Origin: UBA8514 sp034933685
GTDB taxonomy: Bacteria; Bacillota; Clostridia; Lachnospirales; Anaerotignaceae
Assembly (NCBI GenBank): GCA_034933685.1
Contig: JAYFNB010000024.1
Span: 1-64,000, forward strand
DNA: 64,000 nucleotides
Reading direction: 5' to 3'
In this document: one piece after another, positions 17,996 to 26,363 of the stretch
Layout: each line of letters opens with the position of its first letter
Numbering within the stretch: the stretch's first letter is position 1
Translations under genes and position numbers: made by a program
Notes under the pieces: model-generated
The model's database searches: none
What the model saw: the letters and a program-made list of their open reading frames with translations, nothing else
Told to the model about the DNA's origin: nothing

Positions 17996-18628
17996 ATGGG
18001 TAAAACACGGCTATTACGGCTTTTTGCACTGGGAATTTTTGCGGTGGCACTATGCGGATGCAGTTTAGGAGGAACAGGAACAGTACATGAAAAGATACAA
18101 AAAAAGTTGACCGACATGAAAAGTTACAGAGCAACGGCAAATGTTACAAGAATATCCAACAAAGGTGAAAACACTTATGGAACAAAACAGTGTTACAAAA
18201 CAACAGGAGAGTATAGGCTTGAAATGACTTCACCTGCAGAGGTTGCTGGGAATTACACTGTGTATGATGGAAAAACGGTTTGTCAATATAACCCTAAGCT
18301 TGAAAGCAAGGTGGCAGTTGAGGTAGAGGAAAATCAAGCCAGAAACGAACTGTTTTTAGGCCAGTTTGTAAAGAATTACTTGCAAAGTGAAGGGGTTATG
18401 GTAGAAACAGCTAAGCTTGAAGAAGGAAGATGTACAGTTTTAGAAGCTATTATACCTGGGGACTACAAATATACTGCAACAGAAAAACTTTGGATAGACA
18501 ATGAAACATTGCTTCCAGTACAGATGATTATTTATGATACTGATGGCAATGAAAGGTACATAACAACTTATGATGAATTTGAGTATAATGTTGAATTTGA
18601 TGAGGATACATTTAAAATTCCAGAATAA
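17996..18628 (+). CDS. gerS: Germination lipoprotein GerS-like (LolA-fold)
   Basis: 210 aa lipoprotein: signal GIFAVALCGC with lipidated Cys near residue 20, then a LolA/DUF4367-type beta fold (MKSYRATANVTRIS, YDGKTVCQYNPKLES, ETLLPVQMIIYD, DTFKIPE). In Clostridioides difficile gerS lies directly upstream of alr2 and is needed for cortex hydrolysis during germination; here too alr follows after 18 nt. B. subtilis has the related ydcC before alr. A candidate sporulation promoter (GCATAGT, 15 nt, CGTATAAT at 17936-17965) precedes it but is weak. The function is inferred from fold and context. Confidence 0.75.
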   Translation: MGKTRLLRLFALGIFAVALCGCSLGGTGTVHEKIQKKLTDMKSYRATANVTRISNKGENTYGTKQCYKTTGEYRLEMTSPAEVAGNYTVYDGKTVCQYNPKLESKVAVEVEENQARNELFLGQFVKNYLQSEGVMVETAKLEEGRCTVLEAIIPGDYKYTATEKLWIDNETLLPVQMIIYDTDGNERYITTYDEFEYNVEFDEDTFKIPE

Positions 18629-18646
18629 AACGGAGATGGGCATAAG

Positions 18647-19819
18647 ATGAGTTACAGAAGAACAGTGGCAGAAATTGATTTGGATGCTATTGATTACAAC
18701 ATAAAAAGTATTAGAAAAAGAGTACCTGTTGGTACAAAAATACTAGGTACAATTAAAGCGGATGGATATGGCCACGGTGCTTTAGAGGTTGCCGAGGTAC
18801 TTAGGAAAAATGGTGTAGAGATGTTTTCAGTTGCGCTGTTAGATGAAGCCATATATCTTAGAAAAAATGGTGTTAAAGAGGACATAATTATACTTGGGTT
18901 TACCCCTGCTCACTGCGCCAATGAACTGGTGAAATACGACATAATTCAAACAATTTCTTCATTAGATGAAGCAGAGGCAGTTTCAGCGGCGGCGGTGAAG
19001 TTGGGAAAAACAGCTAAAATTCATATTAAAATTGATACCGGAATGGGAAGGCTTGGATTTTTTCCATGCCAGCAGTCAGTTGAAGAAATAATAAAGATAG
19101 CCCAGTTGGTCAGCATTAAAATTGATGGCATTTTTACGCATTTTGCCATAAGTGACTGCGCGGACAAGACATTTACTTCCATGCAAAAAGGAAAATTTCT
19201 TTATATGATTGATGAACTTGAAAAACGTGGTATATCTATACCCAACAAGCACTGTGCAAATAGTGCTGGGATTATGGATTTTGATGATCTATTCCTTGAT
19301 TTGGTGCGTCCAGGAATTATTCTTTATGGTATGTACCCATCGGATGAAGTTATTAAAGGAAATCTTTCACTTAAACCTGCAATGTGTTTAAAAACCCAAG
19401 TTTCATTTATAAAAGAGGTTGATGATGCAACGTCTATTGGCTATGGACGTACGTATTTTGCAAAGGGGAAAAGAAAAATTGCTACGCTGCCTGTAGGGTA
19501 TGCTGATGGGTTTTCAAGACTTCTTAGCAACAGAGGTTTTGTAGTTATACATGGGAAAAAGGCTCCTATTGTTGGAAGAATTTGCATGGATCAGAGTATG
19601 GTAGACATTACAGAAATTGATGATGTTAATGTAGAGGACGAAGTTGTTCTTATGGGGAAAATGGCTAACGAAGAAATAAGTGCTGATGATATTGCTGAAT
19701 TAATTGGAACAATTAACTACGAAGTAGTATGCATGGTAGATAAGCGCATTCCTCGTGTTTACATTAAAAATGGCAACGTAGTTAAGGTTGTTAACCATTT
19801 GTTAGGCCAAAATTATTAG
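18647..19819 (+). CDS. alr: Alanine racemase
   Basis: 390 aa. PLP enzyme interconverting L- and D-alanine for peptidoglycan. PLP lysine in GTIKADGYGHGA, catalytic tyrosine region SIGYGRTY, and VGRICMDQSMVDIT in the C-terminal domain. Downstream of gerS with an 18-nt gap, so it may be the spore-associated racemase as in C. difficile, or the sole housekeeping one; no second copy is in this window. Confidence 0.95.
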   Translation: MSYRRTVAEIDLDAIDYNIKSIRKRVPVGTKILGTIKADGYGHGALEVAEVLRKNGVEMFSVALLDEAIYLRKNGVKEDIIILGFTPAHCANELVKYDIIQTISSLDEAEAVSAAAVKLGKTAKIHIKIDTGMGRLGFFPCQQSVEEIIKIAQLVSIKIDGIFTHFAISDCADKTFTSMQKGKFLYMIDELEKRGISIPNKHCANSAGIMDFDDLFLDLVRPGIILYGMYPSDEVIKGNLSLKPAMCLKTQVSFIKEVDDATSIGYGRTYFAKGKRKIATLPVGYADGFSRLLSNRGFVVIHGKKAPIVGRICMDQSMVDITEIDDVNVEDEVVLMGKMANEEISADDIAELIGTINYEVVCMVDKRIPRVYIKNGNVVKVVNHLLGQNY

Positions 19820-19875
19820 AATTGATTCATTAAAATTAAATTTTTAAATTCACGTTTTGTGTTTAATGTATATAG

Positions 19876-20007
19876 CCTAAGGTTTAAGGTAATACTTTTA
19901 ATAGACCTTAGGTGTGATAAAACAAGCGTACATATTATTTTTTTGAACAAGGCAGACTGGTATCACACTTAAATATTACTATTCATATTTGTATAGTGGG
20001 GTGTGAT
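19876..20007. repeat. Nested inverted repeats and GTGTGAT repeats before mazF
   Basis: Within the 190-nt gap between alr and mazF: CCTAAGGT (19876-19883) pairs with ACCTTAGG (19905-19912); GTGTGATA (19912-19919) pairs with TATCACAC (19971-19978); a third GTGTGAT lies at 20001-20007, just before the mazF GTG start. The repeats could be operator sites or RNA stems. No open frame for a ribbon-helix-helix antitoxin is found here. Confidence 0.5.
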
Positions 20008-20012
20008 TTGAC

Positions 20013-20354
20013 GTGGTTGTAAAACGAGGTGACATATTTTATGCCGATTTGAGCCCGGTTATTGGCTCTGAGCAGGGTGGAATTAGGCCAGTACTTATTG
20101 TTCAAAATGACATTGGCAACAAGTATAGCCCCACAGTTATTTGCGCTGCTATTACAAGCCAGATAAATAAGGCGAAGCTGCCTACGCACATAGAAATTGA
20201 TGCCAGCAGATATACCTTAGTTAAGGATTCGGTTGTATTGCTTGAACAGATTAGAACTATTGATAAAAAAAGGCTTAGAGAAAAAGTATCACATTTGGAT
20301 GACGAGATAATGAACAAAGTTAACACGGCACTTATTATAAGCCTTGCAATATAA
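20013..20354 (+). CDS. ndoA: MazF/EndoA-type mRNA interferase, no adjacent antitoxin
   Basis: 113 aa, GTG start. Very close to B. subtilis NdoA: VVKRGDIFYADLSPVIGSEQGGIRPVLIVQND, then the conserved Arg/Thr active region TVICAAITSQ, KLPTHIEID and VLLEQIRTIDKKRL. NdoA cleaves single-stranded mRNA (at UACAU in Bacillus). In B. subtilis the antitoxin ndoAI lies between alr and ndoA; here that interval has no coding potential, so an antitoxin must be elsewhere or absent. A strong terminator follows. In-frame and apparently intact. Confidence 0.92.
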   Translation: MVVKRGDIFYADLSPVIGSEQGGIRPVLIVQNDIGNKYSPTVICAAITSQINKAKLPTHIEIDASRYTLVKDSVVLLEQIRTIDKKRLREKVSHLDDEIMNKVNTALIISLAI

Positions 20355-20393
20355 AAACACCCACCTAGACAGTTGTTTAGGTGGGTGTTTTTT
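20353..20393 (+). terminator. Intrinsic terminator after mazF
   Basis: Stem ACACCCACCTA / TAGGTGGGTGT with an 8-10 nt loop and six T; it overlaps the last bases of the mazF stop codon region. Confidence 0.9.
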
Positions 20394-20561
20394 ACGGAAA
20401 ACCGTTCTGGGAATTTGTTAAAGATTTTGTGCACAGAATTAAAGTGTCACAGTTACTTTTTTAAATATTAAAAATGTGATATAATTCTCTGATATTTGGT
20501 TTTATTTAATATTTTAGCATAATCGCACGATTGAAGTATGGTATTAAGAAGGGGAATGGTT

Positions 20562-22175
20562 ATGGCAGATGCAAAAACTAAAAAGGGCTTTAGCTCTATA
20601 GGATTTTTAGAAAATTTTAAAAGTTATCCAGCGCAAATTCGTAAATTGTCTGGAAAAGATGTGGATTTTTCATATCTTGATGACTTTGTTGATAATCAAT
20701 GGAATGAAATTGAAAATATTATATGCTACAATGAAAGTTGCGAAGAAACTTCAGCAGAAAGTGACCATGTAGCACATTTTTTGGTATATACTGGATATAA
20801 TACGGAAGATGGCACAGAGAAAATCTATGGTGGATTTACGGCAACGCGAGGTGCTATGAAGTTGAAAAAAGATTCAGCTCTTTGGAAAGGTATTGAAATA
20901 GGTATTAAAACTAGCATACTCAACGCATGGAATAACCAATGTTCTCAAAATGATTCAAACTTAGAAGAATATACTCAAATTAAGGATTACAATTCTATTG
21001 CATATATTATAAATGAACTAATTAATGAGGATTTCTCACCGGAACAGTGTAAAGAAGTTTTAAATTATTCGTTTAAAAATGCAAGAGATAATTATAAACT
21101 TGGTGAATTTAGTAAAGGCGAAAAAACTATTGGCTATTTTCCTCTAATTATTAATAATGACGAAAATTATAAACTATGGGTTAAAATGGAGAAAAATATT
21201 CGTGAGGGAAGTAAAAAATATTTTGGAGCGTTTGTGCTTACACAGGAAGAATTAAAAGATGAAATATTTAGAATGGTTTCTTATGGCATTTGGAAAATAG
21301 GACTGCTTTTTTTTAGTGGGAGCGTGGTTTGCAATGATTTTTTAGCAGGGCTTGCTAGAAAAGCTATGAAAGAAAATTGGGAATGGTCAAGCAGTGAACC
21401 AGGATCACAGCCTAGATACCCTGTTTTAAAATCATATATTGAGCATACATATTACCATTTACTTGAAGAAAATTCGGAAGAAAAAGTTTTTAGTTATAAT
21501 AATAAAGTATATTTTAATACAGGTTTGTTAGATACAACCTTTAAGCAAATATTTATAGTTGGAAGTAGTGATATTATTAAAGTGGAGGCACCGATTTTTG
21601 GTGAATTATCTTGGAAAGTAATAAGAAATCCGAATTTTTATTCTGAAAATGAAAGTGAGATTGCTAAGGTTTTTAATAGTAATGAGCTTCCTAAAATAAC
21701 TCGTTTCTTTAATGAATATTCCGAAATAGTGTTTGATGCCAGAATGGATATACATCTTTATAATGACCATATTTACGTAGATGGTATTGAGAGAGGTCGT
21801 TTACCAAAGTATGAAGGAGTATTTGAAAGTTGCAAAACTTTTGATGAAAAGAACAAAGTGATTGCAAGAATTGCGAGAGATTTTGAAAGTGCTGTAGACA
21901 GAGCAAAGTTAATGGCTGAAAGAAATTACAAGTTAGCCGTTCCTCAATATTGGAAAGAAACGGGAGAAATACAGTTTTTGCTTCCTATATATTTAGGAGA
22001 TTTAGAAGAGGCAGAAAAACCTCAATGCGCACTTGCATTAAGAGTAGATAATAGTGGCAGAAACCCATATTACAGAGGTGCTACTATACTTACATTAGAC
22101 ATGGCTTATAATAATGCTCGCTTAATTTCTAAACCAGATGTATTTTGGTTAAATGATGTTACAAAAAATGTATGA
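20562..22175 (+). CDS. DUF3825 domain protein of unknown function
   Basis: 537 aa. ATG 20562 is preferred over in-frame ATGs at 20538 and 20556 because AAGAAGGGGA is placed 7 nt before it. The C-terminal third carries what I recognise as the DUF3825 pattern: KVYFNTGLLDTTFKQIF, then GRLPKYEGVFE, a helix of RA..MAERNYKLAVPQYW, IQFLLPIYL, and TILTLDMAYNNARLISKPD..WL. The N-terminal 270 residues are not recognised. No membrane segment or signal. Monocistronic, between the mazF terminator and the SASP gene. Soluble and probably nucleic-acid related by analogy, but no function is assigned. Confidence 0.7.
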   Translation: MADAKTKKGFSSIGFLENFKSYPAQIRKLSGKDVDFSYLDDFVDNQWNEIENIICYNESCEETSAESDHVAHFLVYTGYNTEDGTEKIYGGFTATRGAMKLKKDSALWKGIEIGIKTSILNAWNNQCSQNDSNLEEYTQIKDYNSIAYIINELINEDFSPEQCKEVLNYSFKNARDNYKLGEFSKGEKTIGYFPLIINNDENYKLWVKMEKNIREGSKKYFGAFVLTQEELKDEIFRMVSYGIWKIGLLFFSGSVVCNDFLAGLARKAMKENWEWSSSEPGSQPRYPVLKSYIEHTYYHLLEENSEEKVFSYNNKVYFNTGLLDTTFKQIFIVGSSDIIKVEAPIFGELSWKVIRNPNFYSENESEIAKVFNSNELPKITRFFNEYSEIVFDARMDIHLYNDHIYVDGIERGRLPKYEGVFESCKTFDEKNKVIARIARDFESAVDRAKLMAERNYKLAVPQYWKETGEIQFLLPIYLGDLEEAEKPQCALALRVDNSGRNPYYRGATILTLDMAYNNARLISKPDVFWLNDVTKNV

Positions 22176-22340
22176 TAAGGACTTGCGACTTCAAAATTTA
22201 TTGAAAATATTTAATAATCATTTTTTGAAAATCAATACAAAAAAACCATTATGTACATGGATTTATACAAGCTTTTTGCAGATACTATAATTGCGGAACA
22301 AAAACCGCAAATAAAAATGCTTAGTGGAGGTGTAGCTATT

Positions 22341-22541
22341 ATGTCATCAAAAAACAGAAAGGCTGTTCCAGAGGCTATGGCAGCGTTAGAACAATTTAAG
22401 TATGAGGTTGCAGACGAAATTGGTGTTCCTCTTAAAAAAGGATACAATGGAGACCTTACTTCGGCACAGAACGGTTATGTGGGCGGATATATGGTTAAAA
22501 AAATGATTGAAGCTCAAGAGCGGAGCATGGCAGGAAAGTAA
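22341..22541 (+). CDS. Small acid-soluble spore protein, alpha/beta type
   Basis: 66 aa from ATG 22341 with TGGAGGTG upstream; the longer open frame from 22251 lacks a ribosome site. Has the two SASP signatures: KYEVADEIGVPL (containing the GPR protease cleavage region) and the C-terminal GDLTSAQNGYVGGYMVKKMIE. These proteins coat spore DNA and protect it from UV and chemicals, and are degraded on germination. Expected to be sigma-G dependent, but no clear sigma-G promoter could be fixed upstream. Evidence that the organism makes spores. Confidence 0.96.
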   Translation: MSSKNRKAVPEAMAALEQFKYEVADEIGVPLKKGYNGDLTSAQNGYVGGYMVKKMIEAQERSMAGK

Positions 22542-22577
22542 CCTTACAATCTTAAATGTTCAAGGCAATAAAAGAGG

Positions 22578-22611
22578 AGTGGCACAGTGTAAAGCTGTGC
22601 CGCTTTTTTTA
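22578..22611 (+). terminator. Intrinsic terminator after SASP
   Basis: Stem AGTGGCACAG / CTGTGCCGCT (one G-U pair), a short GTAAAG loop and a run of seven T. It ends at the stop codon of nth, which converges from the other strand. Confidence 0.88.
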
Positions 22612-23250
22612 ATTATTTTTAATTTTTTTGAAGTTGTTGCAAAGGTAACTTAAAAAGCATACTTGGCACTGAGGACGACGGGCTATACAAATTTTTCTTC
22701 CGTGGGCAATCACTTGTGTATTGTAACTTATCCAGTGGTCTTTGGGTAAAATTTTCATCAACTCAAATTCAATTTTAACAGGGTCTTGTGAGGAAGTGAA
22801 ACCAAGCATATTGGATATTCGTTTCACATGGGTATCTACAACTATACTTGGAATGCCATAGATGTTTCCGCGGATTACATTGGCAGTTTTTCTTCCTACG
22901 CCAGCAAGTTTCGTTAATTCTTCAATTTCCTTTGGAACTTCACCGTTATATTCGGCTAGAAGGGCTTGGCAGCATAAAATTATATTCTTAGCTTTATTGT
23001 GGTAAAACCCAGTAGAGCGAATAGCTTCCTCCATATCCAAAATGTTTGCTTCTGCAAAGGCTTTTACTGAAGGGAATTTTTTAAACAAATCTTTTGTAAC
23101 AATATTTACTCTGTCATCGGTACACTGTGCGCTTAAAATTGTTGCAATAAGCAATTGCCATGGGGTTTCATGGTTTAAATAACATTTAGTAGGTCCATAA
23201 TTCTCATCTAAAAGAGATAAAACTTGTTCAACCTGTTCTTTTTTTTTCAT
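22609..23250 (-). CDS. nth: Endonuclease III (DNA glycosylase/AP lyase)
   Basis: 213 aa, normal size. Base-excision repair enzyme for oxidised pyrimidines. Helix-hairpin-helix with catalytic Lys: LTKLAGVGRKTANVI; catalytic Asp in VVDTHVKRISN; the [4Fe-4S] ligands C-x6-C-x2-C-x5-C are seen in CIARRPQCQVCFLSYLC near the C-terminus. It begins 1 nt after the radical SAM gene ends, so the two are co-transcribed. Confidence 0.96.
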   Translation of the reverse strand: MKKKEQVEQVLSLLDENYGPTKCYLNHETPWQLLIATILSAQCTDDRVNIVTKDLFKKFPSVKAFAEANILDMEEAIRSTGFYHNKAKNIILCCQALLAEYNGEVPKEIEELTKLAGVGRKTANVIRGNIYGIPSIVVDTHVKRISNMLGFTSSQDPVKIEFELMKILPKDHWISYNTQVIAHGRKICIARRPQCQVCFLSYLCNNFKKIKNN

Positions 23251-23251
23251 G

Positions 23252-24985
23252 CTACACCTCTATTCTGTTTGTAAAAGCGTGATTTGATGAAAAATCTCGC
23301 AAATTATAATTGAAAAGTAAGGTTACAGATTTTTCATCACTTTCAACATCTTGTGGGTTACAGTTAAAAGATTCTATTCGGCACATCCTTGAAAGCTGTG
23401 CAGGAGTGAAAGTTTTTAGATTTGGAAGATACTCGTTTATATTTTCTGGCGTATTAAAAAATTTGCGCTTTGCCTGTTTAAATTCGTCGCTTTCATTTGT
23501 ATTTACCCAATTTGGCAACGAATTCAGATTATCACACAAAAGCATGTCAAATTTCAAAAGCTCTTTAATTGTTTCAATTTTAGATTTTGTAAAACTACTT
23601 CCATTACAAAATTCATAAAAAATTGTATAAAGCTCTTGCTTACTGTGATTTACCCTGTGGTGATTATTATTTTCCCAGTAAATTGAAAATGTTTCATAAA
23701 AATCAAAAGGTGTGTCAAAAAGCAATGCGGTATATTTTGCTGTGTTCAGTGCTTTGCCTGAATTATAGTAGGTCTCCACAATATCTTCTATGGCTTTTAG
23801 CCTTAACATTTCTTCAAAGGAAATATCCTTTGTAAAAAGCACCTCGTAAGGAGACTGATGTCGGTTTACGATGCCGTACATTTCGGAATCTGAACGTAAT
23901 CCAGAGCCTTTTAAGACTTTCAAAAATCCAAGCTGAAGCTGGTCAGCATTTAAGAAATAAACATCATTAAAGGATTTCCGGAAAGAGCTGTAGCTTTCGT
24001 GGGGCAGACCGGCTATTAAGTCCAGATGTATATGGATATTTTTCAGTGCCTTAATTTTTTCAATTCTTTCTTTAAGGAATTCAAAATCCGGATTACGTTT
24101 TACAGCAGTCAAAGTATCAATATTTGTTGACTGAATGCCTATTTCAAACTGAAAAAGTCCATCTCGAGCTTGTCTTAACAAATTAATTGTGTCATCTTCC
24201 ATAATGTGCGCTTCAATTTCCATATGAAAATTAGTTACACCATTATCGTTGTTAATTAGAAACTGCCATATTGCTGTGGCGTGTGCTTTATTGCAATTAA
24301 AGGTTCGGTCTACAAATTTAACTTGCTTTACATTATTTTTCAAAAAAAAGTCTAAGTGAGTATACACTTTTTCAAGGGAAAGAAAGCGCACACCTTTTTC
24401 AACAGAGGAAAGACAAAATTGGCAGTTATATGGGCAGCCACGCTGTGTTTCGTAATAAATTATACGATGCTGCAAGTCTGAAAAATCGGTATATACAAAG
24501 GGAAGCTCGTCCATGTAAAGAGGCGGCTGAGGTGGTGTTGAAACAATCCTATAACAATTTCGAAAAGTTAGCCCGTTTATATTATCCCATGTGGTGTTTT
24601 CAACAAGGGCATGACAAAGTTCACCAAAGGTTTTTTCACCTTCACCTCGTATTACTATATCTACGTCTGGATTGTTCAAAAGAAAGTCTTCGCTTTCATA
24701 AGAAACCTCAGGGCCACCACAAATGATTTTTGCATTTGGCAGAACTTTTTTTAAATTTTTTGCAAGTGAAACAACCATATTTATATTCCAAATATAACAT
24801 GAAAAACAAATTACATCTGGCTTTTGTTTAAAAATATCTGTGAGTATATAATCCTCTGAATTATTTATTGTATATTCAATACTTCTAATATTATTAGATA
24901 ATTCTGGGCAATATGCCTTTAGAGAACGAACGGCAAGGGAAGAATGTATAAATTTTGCATTTATTGCAGTTAAAAGTATTTTCAT
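23252..24985 (-). CDS. B12-binding-domain radical SAM protein (DUF4080)
   Basis: 577 aa. N-terminal cobalamin-binding-like domain (ILLTAINAKFIHSSLAVRSL, ICGGPEVSY), then a radical SAM core with the cluster motif CPYNCQFC in YETQRGCPYNCQFCLSS, and a C-terminal DUF4080 region. The product of this group is not known. The motif HSSLAVRSLKAY at the N-terminus is typical of the B12-radical SAM proteins with DUF4080. First gene of an operon with nth. An RNA, peptide or lipid modification role is possible but not shown. Confidence 0.88.
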   Translation of the reverse strand: MKILLTAINAKFIHSSLAVRSLKAYCPELSNNIRSIEYTINNSEDYILTDIFKQKPDVICFSCYIWNINMVVSLAKNLKKVLPNAKIICGGPEVSYESEDFLLNNPDVDIVIRGEGEKTFGELCHALVENTTWDNINGLTFRNCYRIVSTPPQPPLYMDELPFVYTDFSDLQHRIIYYETQRGCPYNCQFCLSSVEKGVRFLSLEKVYTHLDFFLKNNVKQVKFVDRTFNCNKAHATAIWQFLINNDNGVTNFHMEIEAHIMEDDTINLLRQARDGLFQFEIGIQSTNIDTLTAVKRNPDFEFLKERIEKIKALKNIHIHLDLIAGLPHESYSSFRKSFNDVYFLNADQLQLGFLKVLKGSGLRSDSEMYGIVNRHQSPYEVLFTKDISFEEMLRLKAIEDIVETYYNSGKALNTAKYTALLFDTPFDFYETFSIYWENNNHHRVNHSKQELYTIFYEFCNGSSFTKSKIETIKELLKFDMLLCDNLNSLPNWVNTNESDEFKQAKRKFFNTPENINEYLPNLKTFTPAQLSRMCRIESFNCNPQDVESDEKSVTLLFNYNLRDFSSNHAFTNRIEV

Positions 24986-25075
24986 AATTGCTCCTTTTAC
25001 TCTTTTTGAATATAAGAAGAATTATAACATAAAAAAAATGTTTTTGTTAAAAATAATTGTGGAGGTATTAAAAGA

Positions 25076-25423
25076 ATGAAGATTAAAAAGGTTGCCATTG
25101 GGCTGGTAACAGGCATGGTAAACGGCCTATTTGGTTCAGGTGGTGGAACGATTGCTGTTCCTGCATTTCAAAGAATTTTAGGGCTTGAGCCACATAAAAG
25201 CCATGCAACAGTTATTACTCTAATACTGCCACTTTCAATTTTGTCTGCTTTTATATATTGCCAAAAAGTGGATATTCAATGGATTAGTGTTTTATGGGTT
25301 AGCATTGGTGGAATTGTTGGTGGATACATTGGGGCGACAATACTAAAAAAAATATCAACAAAACGGCTACACAGAATTTTTGGTGCATTTATGATAGCGG
25401 CCGCTGTTAGGATGATTTTATGA
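25076..25423 (+). CDS. TauE/SafE (TSUP) exporter, first half-size subunit
   Basis: 115 aa with about four transmembrane helices. Carries the repeat motif NGLFGSGGGTIAVPAF and the mid-region IGGIVGGYIGATILKK. Canonical TauE/SafE sulfite/sulfonate exporters are about 250 aa with two such repeats. Here each repeat is a separate gene: this one and the next overlap by four bases (ATGA at 25420-25423), so they should be made together and form a heterodimer. Substrate unknown. Confidence 0.82.
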   Translation: MKIKKVAIGLVTGMVNGLFGSGGGTIAVPAFQRILGLEPHKSHATVITLILPLSILSAFIYCQKVDIQWISVLWVSIGGIVGGYIGATILKKISTKRLHRIFGAFMIAAAVRMIL

Positions 25424-25767
25424 TGTATGTGGTTATTGGTCTTTTGTCAGGGGTTATAAGTGGAATGGGTATTGGAGGAGGTACAATTCTTATACCAGCC
25501 TTGTGTTTTTTTATGGACTTGGGGCAACAACAGGCACAAAGCATAAACCTATTATTTTTTATTCCTACAGCAATAGTTGCAATTATAAAGCACAAAAAAG
25601 AAGGTAATATTGATTTTTCCATGGTTAAGCCTGTGATTATATTTGGAATTATTGGTGCAATTGCAGGTTCTATGATGGCGGTTAACATGGATGGAGAGAT
25701 TTTAAGAAAGCTGTTTGGCGGATTTTTGCTGATTATGGGTATTTGGGAAATATTTAAAACAGATTAG
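25420..25767 (+). CDS. TauE/SafE (TSUP) exporter, second half-size subunit
   Basis: 115 aa, about four transmembrane helices, with the second repeat motif ISGMGIGGGTILIPAL and FGIIGAIAGSMMA. Same length as its partner and started at an ATGA overlap, which implies translational coupling. Together the two give the eight-helix topology of a normal single-chain TSUP transporter. Confidence 0.82.
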   Translation: MMYVVIGLLSGVISGMGIGGGTILIPALCFFMDLGQQQAQSINLLFFIPTAIVAIIKHKKEGNIDFSMVKPVIIFGIIGAIAGSMMAVNMDGEILRKLFGGFLLIMGIWEIFKTD

Positions 25768-25778
25768 GAGATGAAAAA

Positions 25779-25949
25779 ATGAAACTTGTAGAATTTGAAA
25801 TGTTAAAGAGAGAATTTACAAATGCAGATGATGATGGGAAAATAAGAATGTATGTTGAGACAGAAGATCTTACAAAGGAGCAGTATGGTCAGCTTTTACG
25901 ATTGTTCCCTTTAAACAAAATCAATCAGCTTGAAGAAGCACTTAAGTAA
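25779..25949 (+). CDS. Small 56-aa acidic protein, unknown
   Basis: ATG 25779 with GGAG 9 nt upstream; 56 aa, acidic, predicted mostly helical, no membrane segment (KIRMYVETEDLTKEQYGQLL). It lies 11 nt after the TauE/SafE pair and before a terminator, so it is the third gene of that operon. Too short for the default ORF cutoff but supported by ribosome site, spacing and terminator. I do not recognise the family. Confidence 0.7.
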   Translation: MKLVEFEMLKREFTNADDDGKIRMYVETEDLTKEQYGQLLRLFPLNKINQLEEALK

Positions 25950-25954
25950 TTCCT

Positions 25955-25987
25955 AAGCCGAGGTTTAAAAACTTCGGCTTTAATTTT
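25955..25987 (+). terminator. Intrinsic terminator closing the TauE/SafE operon
   Basis: Stem AAGCCGAGGTTT / AACTTCGGCTT around an AAA loop, followed by TTAATTTT. Six nt after the stop codon of the 56-aa gene. Confidence 0.8.
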
Positions 25988-26046
25988 AAAAAAAGCATAG
26001 GGTAAACAATAACTTTATGGTATAATTATAACATGCGAGGTGGAAA

Positions 26047-26361
26047 ATGATGGATTTTATTGAAGACATTTTTGTGGACGAGAATATAGAGGATTTAAAC
26101 ACAATAATTTATAGCCTTAAAAAGGGAATACCTGTTTTTAATATTTATCTTATATGTGTTGACATAAAGTCTGAAAATACAGCGCATATAATGTCATCTA
26201 CCGAGTATTTCAACAAAAGGAATAGAAATAATCAATATAAAACTATTGGAATTGCCGCGGGAAAGTATGCTGCAAACAGACTTTTTTCAAATATAATCGA
26301 ATATTGGGTTGAAAATGGAAAAAGCATTGATTGTTTTAAAGAGAATATTATTAAGGAGTAA
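26047..26361 (+). CDS. Hypothetical protein, first gene of the GerW/Card1-like cluster
   Basis: 104 aa, soluble, mixed alpha/beta (DLNTIIYSLKKGIPVFNIYLICVD, YKTIGIAAGKYAANRLFSNIIEYW). No family recognised. An extended -10 TGGTATAAT at 26018-26026 gives a leader of about 15 nt, with GAGGTGG as ribosome site. Its stop overlaps the start region of the next gene (TAATG), so it leads an apparent five-gene operon running to 29715. Confidence 0.72.
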   Translation: MMDFIEDIFVDENIEDLNTIIYSLKKGIPVFNIYLICVDIKSENTAHIMSSTEYFNKRNRNNQYKTIGIAAGKYAANRLFSNIIEYWVENGKSIDCFKENIIKE

Positions 26362-26363
26362 TG

